From JAABQT01 sp035459025 (GTDB lineage Bacteria; Pseudomonadota; Gammaproteobacteria; Burkholderiales; SG8-39), in NCBI GenBank assembly GCA_035459025.1, contig DATHYT010000088.1:15069-79068 (forward strand): a DNA stretch of 64,000 nucleotides, read 5' to 3'. A model generated the notes under the pieces. It was given only the letters and a program-made list of their open reading frames with translations, did no database searches and was not told the origin of the DNA. This document shows positions 42,833-50,698 of this stretch, piece after piece. Made by a program: the position numbers and the translations under genes. Each line of letters opens with the position of its first letter. Positions within the stretch are counted from its first letter, which is position 1.

Positions 42833-43068
42833 GCGACGACGAGCTGATCACGCTGGAGGAGCTGGTGGTGGTGTGCGCGGTGAGCCGCGAGTGGGTGCGC
42901 GAGCGCATCGACGAGGGCTTGCTGCCCGAGCGCTTCGACACGCTCGCCGTGCGCCGCGTGCGGCGCATGCGCGCGCTCGAGCGCGACTTCGACGCGGCGC
43001 CCGAGCTCGCGGCGCTGATGGCCGATCTGCTGGAAGAGCTCGACGCGCTGCGCGCGCGCCTGCGCTAG
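42829..43068 (+). CDS. cbpM: Chaperone modulator CbpM-like (MerR-like HTH)
   Basis: Product 79 aa. The segment LITLEELVVVCAVSREWVRERIDEGLL is the CbpM/MerR-like helix-turn-helix, followed by a helical tail (ELAALMADLLEELDALRARLR). CbpM binds the J domain of CbpA and inhibits it. ATG at 42829 overlaps the cbpA stop. Its stop codon shares the CTAG tetranucleotide with the stop of rpoH on the other strand. Confidence 0.85.
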   Translation: MSDDELITLEELVVVCAVSREWVRERIDEGLLPERFDTLAVRRVRRMRALERDFDAAPELAALMADLLEELDALRARLR

Positions 43069-43928
43069 GCCGGCGCGGGCAGCGCCAGCACCTGCTTCAT
43101 CTTCTGCATCGCCTTGGCTTCGATCTGGCGGATGCGCTCGGCCGAAACGCCGAACTCCGCGGCGAGGTCGTGCAGCGTGGCCGTGTCCTTCTCCTTCAGC
43201 CAGCGCGCTTCGACGATGCGGCGGCTGCGCGGATCGAGCGTGGCAAGCGCGCGCGCGACGCCCTCGGTCTGCACGCGCGCCTCCTCCTCGGCTTCGAGGA
43301 GACGCGAAGGTTCGGCATCGGGATCGGCGAGGTACTGCGCCGGGGCGTAGACTTCCTCGTCGTCGTCGGGGGCCTCGAAGGCCATCTCGCGGCCCGCCAG
43401 GCGCATTTCCATCTCGACGACTTCCTCGGGCTTGACCTTGAGCTCGCTCGCGATGCGCTTCACCTCGCCCGGGCTGAGCGTGGCGAAGCCCGGCTTCATC
43501 GAGCGCAGGTTGAAGAAGAGCTTTCTCTGCGCCTTGGTGGTGGCCACCTTCACCAGCCGCCAGTTGCGCAGGATGTATTCGTGGATCTCGGCCTTCACCC
43601 AGTGGATGGCGAACGACACCAGGCGCACGCCGCGCGCCGGGTCGAAGCGCTTCACGGCCTTCATCAGGCCGATGTTGCCTTCCTGGATCAGGTCCGCGTG
43701 CGGCAGGCCGTAGCCGAGGTAGCCGCGCGCGACCGCCACCACCAGCCGCAGGTGCGACAGCACCAGCTGGCGCGCCGCCTCGAGGTCGCCCTCGCGCTGG
43801 TAGCGCCGCGCGTAATCCTGCTCCTGCTCGGCCGTGAGCAGCGGCAAGCGGCTCACCGTCTGGATGTACGCCTCGAGACTGCCAGTCGCCATCGGCAGCG
43901 CCATCGGCAGGGCTTGCGCAGACATCAT
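43065..43928 (-). CDS. rpoH: Heat-shock RNA polymerase sigma factor RpoH (sigma-32)
   Basis: Product 287 aa. Region 2 with NIGLMKAVKRFDPARGVRLVSFAIHWVKAEI, the diagnostic RpoH box QRKLFFNLR and region 4 helix-turn-helix LHDLAAEFGVSAERIRQIEAKAM. Directs RNA polymerase to heat-shock promoters such as the one upstream of hsp20. ATG at 43928 has an AAGGAGG site 6-7 bases upstream. A perfect CIRCE operator lies 20-46 bp upstream, so HrcA probably represses it. It overlaps cbpM tail to tail. Confidence 0.97.
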   Translation of the reverse strand: MMSAQALPMALPMATGSLEAYIQTVSRLPLLTAEQEQDYARRYQREGDLEAARQLVLSHLRLVVAVARGYLGYGLPHADLIQEGNIGLMKAVKRFDPARGVRLVSFAIHWVKAEIHEYILRNWRLVKVATTKAQRKLFFNLRSMKPGFATLSPGEVKRIASELKVKPEEVVEMEMRLAGREMAFEAPDDDEEVYAPAQYLADPDAEPSRLLEAEEEARVQTEGVARALATLDPRSRRIVEARWLKEKDTATLHDLAAEFGVSAERIRQIEAKAMQKMKQVLALPAPA

Positions 43929-43947
43929 TTGCCTCCTTGGCCGGATC

Positions 43948-43974
43948 TTAGCACTCGCAGTATTGGAGTGCTAA
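43948..43974. promoter_or_regulatory. CIRCE operator (HrcA site) upstream of rpoH
   Basis: TTAGCACTC (43948-43956), nine bases, GAGTGCTAA (43966-43974): a perfect match to the CIRCE consensus. It lies between the rpoH start and ftsX, 20 bp upstream of the rpoH ATG. HrcA itself is not in the window. Confidence 0.96.
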
Positions 43975-44028
43975 GAAGTCCCAAGGTTCCCTGTGTGATG
44001 TCTGAAACCGTCTTATCAAAAAGCCTAT

Positions 44029-44913
44029 TTAGCGTAAGTATTTACTAACTGACAGAAGGGCCCCGAACCAGCCGAGGACCGCCGCGAAGGCGACGACGGC
44101 GAGCACGTCCCGGCCCGGCAGGAAGGCGAGCGCGAAGCTCGACCCATAGGCCTGCGCAAGGTCGCGCACGCCGAGATTCAGCACTCCGAGCCCCGCCCAC
44201 AGGATGAGCAGTGCCAGGCCGCCGCCGGCGAGCCCCTGCAGGAACCCCTGGTAGAAGAACGGCCGCCGGATGAAGGCGTCGGTGGCCCCGAGCAGTTGCG
44301 ACACCTCGATCTCCTCGCGCTGCGTGAGGATCTGCAGGCGGATGGTGTTGAAGGTCACGGCGACCAGGCCCGTGGCGAGCAGCGCGGCGAGCGCGCCGAG
44401 CGCGAGCCGGCCGATCTTCGCCAGCGCCGCGAGGCGCTCGGCCCAGGCCGAGTCCACCTGCACGTTCGCCACCCCGGGCAGCGCCTTGAGCGCGTGCGCC
44501 AGCGCCTCGAGCGCCGCCGCATCGCCGTCGGCGGCGCGCACCACGAACGCATCGGGCAGGGGGTTACGCTCCAGCGCCGCGACGATGTCGGCGAGGCCCT
44601 CGGCGACGCGCAGCTCGGCGAGCGCCTCGTCGCGCGGCACGAAGCGCAGCGCCGCGACGCGCGCGTCGGCGCGCAGGCGCGGCTCGAGCTCGGCGCGCTT
44701 TGCCTGGGGCTCGAGGAACACCGAAATCTGCGGCTCGAAGGTGAAGCGCTGCGCCACGCCCTGGAGGTTGGCGAGCAGCGCGTAGCCGCCGGCGGGCAGC
44801 GACAGCGCTACGCCGATGACGAGCGCGTTGAGCAGCGTCGCGGCGCGCTGCGCGGCGAGCTTGCGCACGGCGCGCCCGAGCGCCGCCCGGTGCTGGCGCA
44901 GCCAGGTCCTCAT
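44029..44913 (-). CDS. ftsX: Cell division ABC transporter permease FtsX
   Basis: Product 294 aa. Four membrane helices (first at about residues 28-48, the others in the C-terminal third) and a large periplasmic loop. Family marks: LLNALVIGVALSLPAGGYALL and TREEIEVSQLLGATDAFIRRPFFYQG. Together with FtsE it activates peptidoglycan amidases at the septum through EnvC, which is encoded at 21966-23126 in this window. ATG at 44913 overlaps the ftsE stop by 4 bp. Confidence 0.95.
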   Translation of the reverse strand: MRTWLRQHRAALGRAVRKLAAQRAATLLNALVIGVALSLPAGGYALLANLQGVAQRFTFEPQISVFLEPQAKRAELEPRLRADARVAALRFVPRDEALAELRVAEGLADIVAALERNPLPDAFVVRAADGDAAALEALAHALKALPGVANVQVDSAWAERLAALAKIGRLALGALAALLATGLVAVTFNTIRLQILTQREEIEVSQLLGATDAFIRRPFFYQGFLQGLAGGGLALLILWAGLGVLNLGVRDLAQAYGSSFALAFLPGRDVLAVVAFAAVLGWFGALLSVSKYLR

Positions 44914-45566
44914 GCCGCGACCAGCCTGCCCGCGGCGAGCTGCAGCACGCGGCGACCGTGGCGCGCCACCAGCGCCGCGTCGTGCGTGGCGATCACCAGC
45001 GTGACGCCCACCTGGTTGAACGAGAGCAGGATGTCGATCACGCGTGCGGCCGTGTCGGCATCCAGGTTGGCGGTGGGCTCGTCGGCCACCAGCACCGCCG
45101 GACGGTTGACCACCGCGCGCGCGATCGCCAGGCGCTGCTGCTCTCCGCCCGAAAGCTGGATCGGGTTGGCGCGCTCGCGCGCGAGCAGCCCCACCTTGTC
45201 GAGCGCCGCGCGCGCGCGCCGCGCCGCGTCGCGCGGCGCCAGCGCCCCGAACGAGAGCGGCAGCATGACGTTGTCGAAGACGCTGCGGTCGTAAAGGAGC
45301 TTGTGGTCCTGGAACACCAGGCCGAGGTTGCGGCGCAGGTAGGGGATCGCGCCGCGCTTGAGCGCGCCCACGTTCTGGCCGTTCACCACCACGCTGCCCG
45401 CGGTCGGACGCTCGATCGCCGGAATCAGCTTCAGGAGCGTCGACTTGCCCGCGCCCGAAGGCCCGGTGACGAAGGCGAGCTCGCCCGCCGCGAGCGCGAA
45501 CGACACGCCCGCGAGCGCATCCTGGCCGCCCGGATAGCGCTTGGAAACCGCGGAGAAACTAATCAA
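44910..45566 (-). CDS. ftsE: Cell division ATP-binding protein FtsE
   Basis: Product 218 aa. Starts ISFSAVSKRYPGGQDAL, Walker A GPSGAGKSTLLK, Q-loop GLVFQDHKLL, ABC signature LSGGEQQRLAIARA and Walker B VLVADEPTANLD. TTG at 45566 overlaps the ftsY stop (TTGATTAG). Energises FtsX conformational signalling to EnvC in the periplasm. Confidence 0.96.
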   Translation of the reverse strand: MISFSAVSKRYPGGQDALAGVSFALAAGELAFVTGPSGAGKSTLLKLIPAIERPTAGSVVVNGQNVGALKRGAIPYLRRNLGLVFQDHKLLYDRSVFDNVMLPLSFGALAPRDAARRARAALDKVGLLARERANPIQLSGGEQQRLAIARAVVNRPAVLVADEPTANLDADTAARVIDILLSFNQVGVTLVIATHDAALVARHGRRVLQLAAGRLVAA

Positions 45567-46476
45567 CCAGCGCCTCGGCGAAATCCGCGGCGGCGAAGGG
45601 CCGCAGGTCGTCGATGCCCTCGCCCACGCCAATGAACAGCAGCGGCACCGGCCGCTCGCGCGCGATCGCGCACACCACGCCGCCCTTCGCGGTGCCGTCG
45701 AGCTTGGTCAGCACCAGTCCGGTAAGCCCGAGCGCCTCGTCGAACGCCTTCACCTGCGCGAGCGCGTTCTGACCGGTGTTGGCGTCGAGCACCAGCAGCA
45801 CCTCGTGCGGCGCGCCCGGCAGCGCCTTCGCCAGCACGCGCTTCACCTTCTTGATTTCCTCCATCAGGTGCAGCTGCGTCGGCAGTCGCCCGGCGGTGTC
45901 GGCGATCAGCGCGTCGATGCCGCGCGCCCGCGCTGCGGCCGCCGCGTCGTACACCACCGCGGCGGCGTCGCCCGATTGCTGCGCGATGACGGCGACGCCG
46001 TTGCGCTGCCCCCAGGCGGCGAGCTGCTCGCGCGCCGCCGCGCGAAACGTATCGCCGGCGGCCAGCAGAACGGACTTGCCCTGGGCCTGCAGCCACTTCG
46101 CGAGCTTGCCGATGGAGGTGGTCTTGCCCGAGCCGTTGACCCCCGCGATCATGATGACGAGCGGCTTGGCACGAGCGAGCTCGAGCGGCCGTTCCAGCGG
46201 TGCGAGCAGCAGGCACAGCTCTTCCTGAAGCGCGCGCTTGAGCGCCTGCGGCTCGGTGATGCGCTCGCGCCGCGCTCGGCTGCGCAGCCGCTCGAGCAGG
46301 TGCCGCGTCGCGGCGACGCCGCAGTCGGCGGTGAGCAGCGCTTCTTCCAGCGCTTCGTAGAGCGCCTCGTCGACCGTGGCGCGGCCAAAGAGCGCGCCGA
46401 GCCCGCCGCCGAGGGCGGCGCGGGTGCGCGCAAGGCCGCTTCTCAGGCGCGCCGTCCACGAAGTCGCTGCTAACAT
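45559..46476 (-). CDS. ftsY: Signal recognition particle receptor FtsY
   Basis: Product 305 aa. N domain (residues 10-95) and GTPase G domain: GVNGSGKTTSIGKLA (G1), DTFRAAAREQL (G2), DTAGRLPTQLHLM (G3), TKLDGTAKGG (G4). Short A domain before the N domain, so it is near the minimal FtsY length. ATG at 46476 with a GCAGG site. Divergent from rsmD: the two starts are 6 bp apart. Confidence 0.97.
   Translation of the reverse strand: MLAATSWTARLRSGLARTRAALGGGLGALFGRATVDEALYEALEEALLTADCGVAATRHLLERLRSRARRERITEPQALKRALQEELCLLLAPLERPLELARAKPLVIMIAGVNGSGKTTSIGKLAKWLQAQGKSVLLAAGDTFRAAAREQLAAWGQRNGVAVIAQQSGDAAAVVYDAAAAARARGIDALIADTAGRLPTQLHLMEEIKKVKRVLAKALPGAPHEVLLVLDANTGQNALAQVKAFDEALGLTGLVLTKLDGTAKGGVVCAIARERPVPLLFIGVGEGIDDLRPFAAADFAEALVD
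46471..46476 (+). promoter_or_regulatory. Putative leaderless -10 (TAACAT) for rsmD
   Basis: TAACAT overlaps the ftsY start codon and is followed by six bases and the rsmD GTG at 46483. A minus-strand TAGAAT at 46487-46492 in the same area could serve ftsY. Confidence 0.4.
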
Positions 46477-46482
46477 CCTGCG

Positions 46483-47073
46483 GTGAATTCTAGCAAGCGG
46501 GCTGCGCCGGGCCGCGTGCGCATTGTGGGCGGCGAATGGCGCGGGCGGCGTATCGACGTTCCCGCGCGCGCAGACGTGCGGCCAACGCCCGATCGCGTGC
46601 GCGAGACGTTGTTCAACTGGCTCGGCCAGCGCCTCGACGGCGCCGTGTGCCTGGATCTGTTCGCGGGCAGCGGCGCGCTCGGCTTCGAGGCCGCGTCGCG
46701 CGGCGCGGCGCGCGTGGTGATGGTGGAGGCCGACCGCGCCATCGCCGCCGCGCTGCGCAAGAGCCGCGAGCGGCTCGGCGCGGCGGCCGTGGAGATCGTG
46801 GCGCTGGATGCGCTCGCGTTCCTCGCGCGCGGCGGCGAGCGCTTCGACGTGGTTTTCCTCGACCCGCCGTTCAGGCAGAATGCCCTGCCGGCGCTGCTCG
46901 CCGCGCTGCCGCCGCGGCTGCGGCGCGGGGCGCGCGTGTACGTAGAAGGGGAGCGGCCCGCGGAAGCCGCGGCGCCGTGGCGCGAGCTAAAGCGCGCGCG
47001 GGCCGGGCAGGTGAGCTACCAACTACTCGAATGGAGCGAACATGATCCGAGCGGTGTACCCGGGGACCTTTGA
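46483..47073 (+). CDS. rsmD: 16S rRNA (guanine-966-N2)-methyltransferase RsmD
   Basis: Product 196 aa. RIVGGEWRGRRI at the N-terminus, TPDRVRETLFNWL, SAM motif DLFAGSGALGFEAASRGA and the catalytic FLDPPF. GTG at 46483. Its last 32 bp overlap the coaD start, the usual coupling for this pair. Confidence 0.95.
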   Translation: MNSSKRAAPGRVRIVGGEWRGRRIDVPARADVRPTPDRVRETLFNWLGQRLDGAVCLDLFAGSGALGFEAASRGAARVVMVEADRAIAAALRKSRERLGAAAVEIVALDALAFLARGGERFDVVFLDPPFRQNALPALLAALPPRLRRGARVYVEGERPAEAAAPWRELKRARAGQVSYQLLEWSEHDPSGVPGDL

Positions 47074-47533
47074 TCCGCTCACGCGCGGCCATGAAGACCT
47101 GGTGCGGCGCGCGGCGAAGCTGTTCGACCCGCTCATCATCGGCGTCGCCATCAGCCGCGGCAAGAGCACCTTCTTCACGCTGCAGGAGCGCACCGAGATG
47201 GCGCGCGAGGTGCTCGGCGATCTGAAGAGCGTGCAGATCACGAGCTTCACCGGCCTGCTCACCGACTTCGTGCGCCAGCACGATGCCCACGTGGTGCTGC
47301 GGGGCCTGCGCGCGGTGTCCGACTTCGAGTACGAGTTCCAGCTCGCCGGCATGAACCGGAGCCTCAACCCGGATTTCGAAACCCTGTTCCTGACGCCCTC
47401 CGAGCAGCACATGTTCATCTCGGCGACGCTGGTGCGCGAGATCGCGATTCTGGGCGGCGACGTCTCCAAGTTCGTGCATCCCTTCGTCGGCAAGCGGCTC
47501 GACGCGAAGGTGAAGTCCCTCGGCAAGAAGTAG
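47042..47533 (+). CDS. coaD: Phosphopantetheine adenylyltransferase
   Basis: Product 163 aa. Nucleotidyltransferase motif GTFDPLTRGHEDLVRRA (TxGH) at residues 8-24, GLRAVSDFEYEFQLAGMNR and the ISATLVREIAILGGDVSKFV signature (SxxxR). Penultimate-stage enzyme of coenzyme A synthesis. ATG at 47042 within rsmD. Converges on mutM with a 4-bp gap. Confidence 0.97.
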   Translation: MIRAVYPGTFDPLTRGHEDLVRRAAKLFDPLIIGVAISRGKSTFFTLQERTEMAREVLGDLKSVQITSFTGLLTDFVRQHDAHVVLRGLRAVSDFEYEFQLAGMNRSLNPDFETLFLTPSEQHMFISATLVREIAILGGDVSKFVHPFVGKRLDAKVKSLGKK

Positions 47534-47537
47534 CGCG

Positions 47538-48347
47538 CTAGCGCTGGCAGGCGGGGCAGAAGTAGGTCGAGCGCTGCCCCTGCACGATGCGCCGCACCGC
47601 CGCGCCGCAGCGCCGGCAGGGGCGGCCCGCACGGTCGTAGACCAGGGTGCGCAGCTGGAAGCAGCCGTAGCCGCCGTCGGCGCCGACATAGTCGCGCAGC
47701 GACGAACCGCCGGCGCGGATCGCGGCGCGCAGCGTGTCCTTGATGGCGCGCGCGAGGCGCGTGCAGCGCGCAAGCGACAGGCGCCGCGCCGGCGTGCGCG
47801 GGTCGATCCGCGCGCGGTAAAGCGCCTCGCTCGCATAGATGTTGCCCACCCCCACGATGCGCCGGCTGTCCATCAGGAAGACCTTGATCGCGGCACGGTG
47901 CACGCGCGTCAGCGCGTAGAGGCGCGCGCCGTCGAGCGCGCGCGACAACGGCTCGATTCCCAGTTGCGCGAGCAGCGGATGCGGCGCCCCGCCCGCCGCG
48001 TGCCACAGCACCGCGCCGAATCGCCGCGGGTCCCTGAGGCGCAGCAGCTGCTCGCCGAGCACCAGGTCGAAGTGGTCGTGCTTGTCGAACGCGGCGCCCG
48101 CAGGCAGCAGGCGCAGGCTCCCGCTCATGCCGAGGTGCACGATGAGCTCGCCGTCGCCGCAGTCGAGCAGCAGGTACTTGGCGCGGCGCTTCACCGAGCG
48201 CACGGTGCGCCCGGCGAGGGCGCGCACTGCGTCGGGCACCGGCCAGCGCAGCCGCGGCTCGCGCACCGCGATGGCGGAGATTTGCCGGCCGGCGAGCGCG
48301 CGCGCGATGCCGCGCCGCGTGACTTCGACTTCGGGTAGCTCGGGCAT
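47538..48347 (-). CDS. mutM: Formamidopyrimidine-DNA glycosylase
   Basis: Base-excision repair enzyme for 8-oxoguanine, 269 aa. Catalytic N-terminus PELPEVE (Pro2, Glu3), conserved HLGMSGSLRL, VGVGNIYASEALYRARI with the intercalation region, and a C-terminal zinc finger with cysteine pairs CRRC and CPAC separated by 16 residues. ATG at 48347, divergent from the TPR lipoprotein gene. Confidence 0.97.
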   Translation of the reverse strand: MPELPEVEVTRRGIARALAGRQISAIAVREPRLRWPVPDAVRALAGRTVRSVKRRAKYLLLDCGDGELIVHLGMSGSLRLLPAGAAFDKHDHFDLVLGEQLLRLRDPRRFGAVLWHAAGGAPHPLLAQLGIEPLSRALDGARLYALTRVHRAAIKVFLMDSRRIVGVGNIYASEALYRARIDPRTPARRLSLARCTRLARAIKDTLRAAIRAGGSSLRDYVGADGGYGCFQLRTLVYDRAGRPCRRCGAAVRRIVQGQRSTYFCPACQR

Positions 48348-48360
48348 GGAACTTTGTTGC

Positions 48361-48389
48361 TTGTGCAGGGCACCAAATATACCTACACT
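48361..48389 (+). promoter_or_regulatory. Putative promoter of the TPR lipoprotein gene
   Basis: TTGTGC (48361-48366), 17-bp spacer, TACACT (48384-48389); the ATG follows nine bases later at 48399, leaving at most a few bases of leader. Confidence 0.4.
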
Positions 48390-48398
48390 CTGCCGGCC

Positions 48399-50135
48399 AT
48401 GCCCGCGGTAAATCGCCTGCTGATCCTGCTCTTTGTGCTGCCGCTCGCGGCCTGCGTGGCGCTCGCGCAGTCTGACGAGGAGCCCGAGTTGCAGGCGGGC
48501 GTCCCGGAAGCCGCCGAGCCCGAGCGCTCCACCGCGAAGCTGCCGGAGCAAGAGCTGACCGAGCCGCTGCTCTACGAGATGCTGCTCGCCGAGATCGCGC
48601 TGCAGCGCGGCAATCCCGCGCTGGCGGCGCAGACCTACGCCGATCTCGCCCGGCGCACGCGCGATCCGCGCGTCGCGCGCCGCGCGGTCGAGGTCGCCAA
48701 CTTCGCGCGCACGCCGCAGTTCGCGCTGGAGGCGGCGCGCATCTGGCACGATGCCGACGCCGACTCGGTGCAGGCGCTGCAGACGCTGACCGCGCTGCTG
48801 GTAAACGCGCGCAAGGTGGACGAAGCCGAGCCCTACCTCGCCAAGCTGCTCGAGCGCGACGGCGAGGCGGCGGCGGGCGGCTTCATGCAGCTGTCGCGGC
48901 TGCTCGCCGCGAACCCCGACAAGCCTGCCAACCTGCGCGTGGTGCGCAAGCTCGCGGCGCGCCATCCGCAGGTGCCGCAGGCGCAGCTCGCGATCGCGCA
49001 GGCAGCGTATGCCGCGGGCGACGATGCCGCGGCGCTCGCCGCGGCGCGCCGCGCCGCCGAGATGCGCCCCGGCTGGGACGCGGCCGCCATCTACGAAGCG
49101 CAGGTGCTGCAGCGCAAGTCGCCCGAGCTCGCCGCGGCCTCGCTCGCCGCGTTCCTCGGCCGGCACCCCGAGTCGCGCGAGGCGCGCCTCGCCTACGCGC
49201 GCCTGCTCACCGGCGAGCACCGCTATGCCGAGGCGCGCGCGGAGTTCGAGAAGCTGCTCGCCGCGTTTCCCGACAACGGCGACGTGCGCTACGCGGTGGG
49301 GCTGCTGGCGCTGCAGCTGAAGGATTACGCGACCGCCGAAACGAGCCTGCAGCGCCTGCTCGAGATGGGCTTTCGCGATCCGCACGGGGTGCGCTTCATG
49401 CTGGGGCAGGCGGCCGAGGAGCAAAAGAAGTGGGCCGCCGCCTTGCGCTGGTACGAGAGCATCCCGCACGGCGACAGCAACTACCTGCCTTCGCGCCTGC
49501 GCATCGCCAACGTGATGGGCAAGCAGGGCAAGCTCACGGAAGCGCGCGCGTACCTGCGCACGCTCGACACCGAGGGCGACCAGGGCGTGCAGGTGCTGAT
49601 CGCGGAGGCGCAGCTGCTGCGCGACGCGAACCAGCACCGCGACGCCTTCGAGCTGCTCGGCGGCGCGCTCAAGGCGCGTCCCGAGCAGCCCGAGCTGCTC
49701 TACGATCACGCCATCACCGCCGAGAAGCTCGAGCGCTTCGACGTGCTCGAAAAGAGCCTGCGCACGCTGATCCGGCTGAAGCCGGATTACGCGCACGCCT
49801 ACAACGCGCTCGGCTACTCGTACGCCGACCGCAACCTGCGCCTGCCCGAGGCGCGCAAGCTCATCGAGCGCGCGCTCGAGCTGTCGCCGGAGGACTTCTA
49901 CATCATCGACAGCATGGGCTGGGTGCTCTACCGCATGGGCGACCTGAAGGGCGCTGCCGAGCACCTGCGCCGCGCCTACCACGGCCGCCCGGATGCCGAG
50001 ATCGGCGCGCACCTCGGCGAAGTGCTGTGGCAAATGGGCGAGCGCGCCGAAGCCGAGCGCGTGTGGCAGGAAGTGCAGAAGCGCAATCCCGACAACGAGA
50101 CGCTGCAGAGGACCCTGAAGCGCCTGCGCCCCTAG
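48399..50135 (+). CDS. TPR-repeat outer-envelope lipoprotein
   Basis: Product 578 aa. Signal peptide with a lipobox-like LPLAAC at residue 19, a Pro/Glu-rich linker, then tetratricopeptide repeats to the C-terminus (for example EARAEFEKLLAAFPDNGDV, AYNALGYSYADRNLRLPEA and YIIDSMGWVLYRMGDLKGA). The last repeats resemble the family found directly upstream of lolB in betaproteobacteria. Molecular role is unknown; position with lolB suggests an envelope function. It ends 23 bp before the lolB start. Confidence 0.85.
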   Translation: MPAVNRLLILLFVLPLAACVALAQSDEEPELQAGVPEAAEPERSTAKLPEQELTEPLLYEMLLAEIALQRGNPALAAQTYADLARRTRDPRVARRAVEVANFARTPQFALEAARIWHDADADSVQALQTLTALLVNARKVDEAEPYLAKLLERDGEAAAGGFMQLSRLLAANPDKPANLRVVRKLAARHPQVPQAQLAIAQAAYAAGDDAAALAAARRAAEMRPGWDAAAIYEAQVLQRKSPELAAASLAAFLGRHPESREARLAYARLLTGEHRYAEARAEFEKLLAAFPDNGDVRYAVGLLALQLKDYATAETSLQRLLEMGFRDPHGVRFMLGQAAEEQKKWAAALRWYESIPHGDSNYLPSRLRIANVMGKQGKLTEARAYLRTLDTEGDQGVQVLIAEAQLLRDANQHRDAFELLGGALKARPEQPELLYDHAITAEKLERFDVLEKSLRTLIRLKPDYAHAYNALGYSYADRNLRLPEARKLIERALELSPEDFYIIDSMGWVLYRMGDLKGAAEHLRRAYHGRPDAEIGAHLGEVLWQMGERAEAERVWQEVQKRNPDNETLQRTLKRLRP

Positions 50136-50158
50136 CGCGCGGCGGGCGGGTGCCAGGC

Positions 50159-50698
50159 GTGAACCCGATCCTGCGTGCCTTTGCCATCGCCGCCGCGCTC
50201 GCCGCCGCCGGCTGCGCCGAGCTCACGGCGCGCGCGCCCGGCGAGAGCGCCGAATTCGAGTTCAATGCGCGGTTCGCCGCGCGCTACCGCGATGAGGCGG
50301 CCTCGGGGCAGCTGGCGTGGCGCCACGACGCGGCGCGCGACGAGGTGCTGATCAGCTCGCCCCTGGGCCAAGGGCTGGCGCGCGTGACGCGCCGCGATGG
50401 CCGCGTCACCCTGGTCACCGCCGACGACCGGCGCTACTCGGCCGCCGACGCCGAAACCCTGACCGAGGAAGTGCTGGGCTTTCGCCTGCCGCTCGTCGGC
50501 CTCGCCCACTGGGTGCGCGCGCGGCCCGCGGCAGGCGCACCGGCGCAATCCACCTACGACGCGGCCGGGCGCCTCGCCCTGCTCGAGCAGCACGGCTGGA
50601 CGATCGAGTACCAGGCCTACGAGGCCGGGCGCCCGGCGCGGCTGCGCCTGCGCTACCCGGGGCTCGAGCTGCGGCTCGCCATTTCCGAGTGGCGATGA
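50159..50698 (+). CDS. lolB: Outer-membrane lipoprotein receptor LolB
   Basis: Product 179 aa. Lipoprotein signal with lipobox AAAGC (Cys near residue 20), then the LolB half-barrel: FEFNARFAARYRDEAASGQLAWRHD, ISSPLGQGLARVTR and LGFRLPLVGLAHWVRARP. Receives lipoproteins from LolA and inserts them in the outer membrane. GTG at 50159; overlaps ispE by ATGA. Confidence 0.93.
   Translation: MNPILRAFAIAAALAAAGCAELTARAPGESAEFEFNARFAARYRDEAASGQLAWRHDAARDEVLISSPLGQGLARVTRRDGRVTLVTADDRRYSAADAETLTEEVLGFRLPLVGLAHWVRARPAAGAPAQSTYDAAGRLALLEQHGWTIEYQAYEAGRPARLRLRYPGLELRLAISEWR

Noticed and set aside
43978..44028. Terminator between ftsX and rpoH
   Set aside because: The 100-bp gap contains only the CIRCE palindrome as a stem; no U-tract hairpin is visible.
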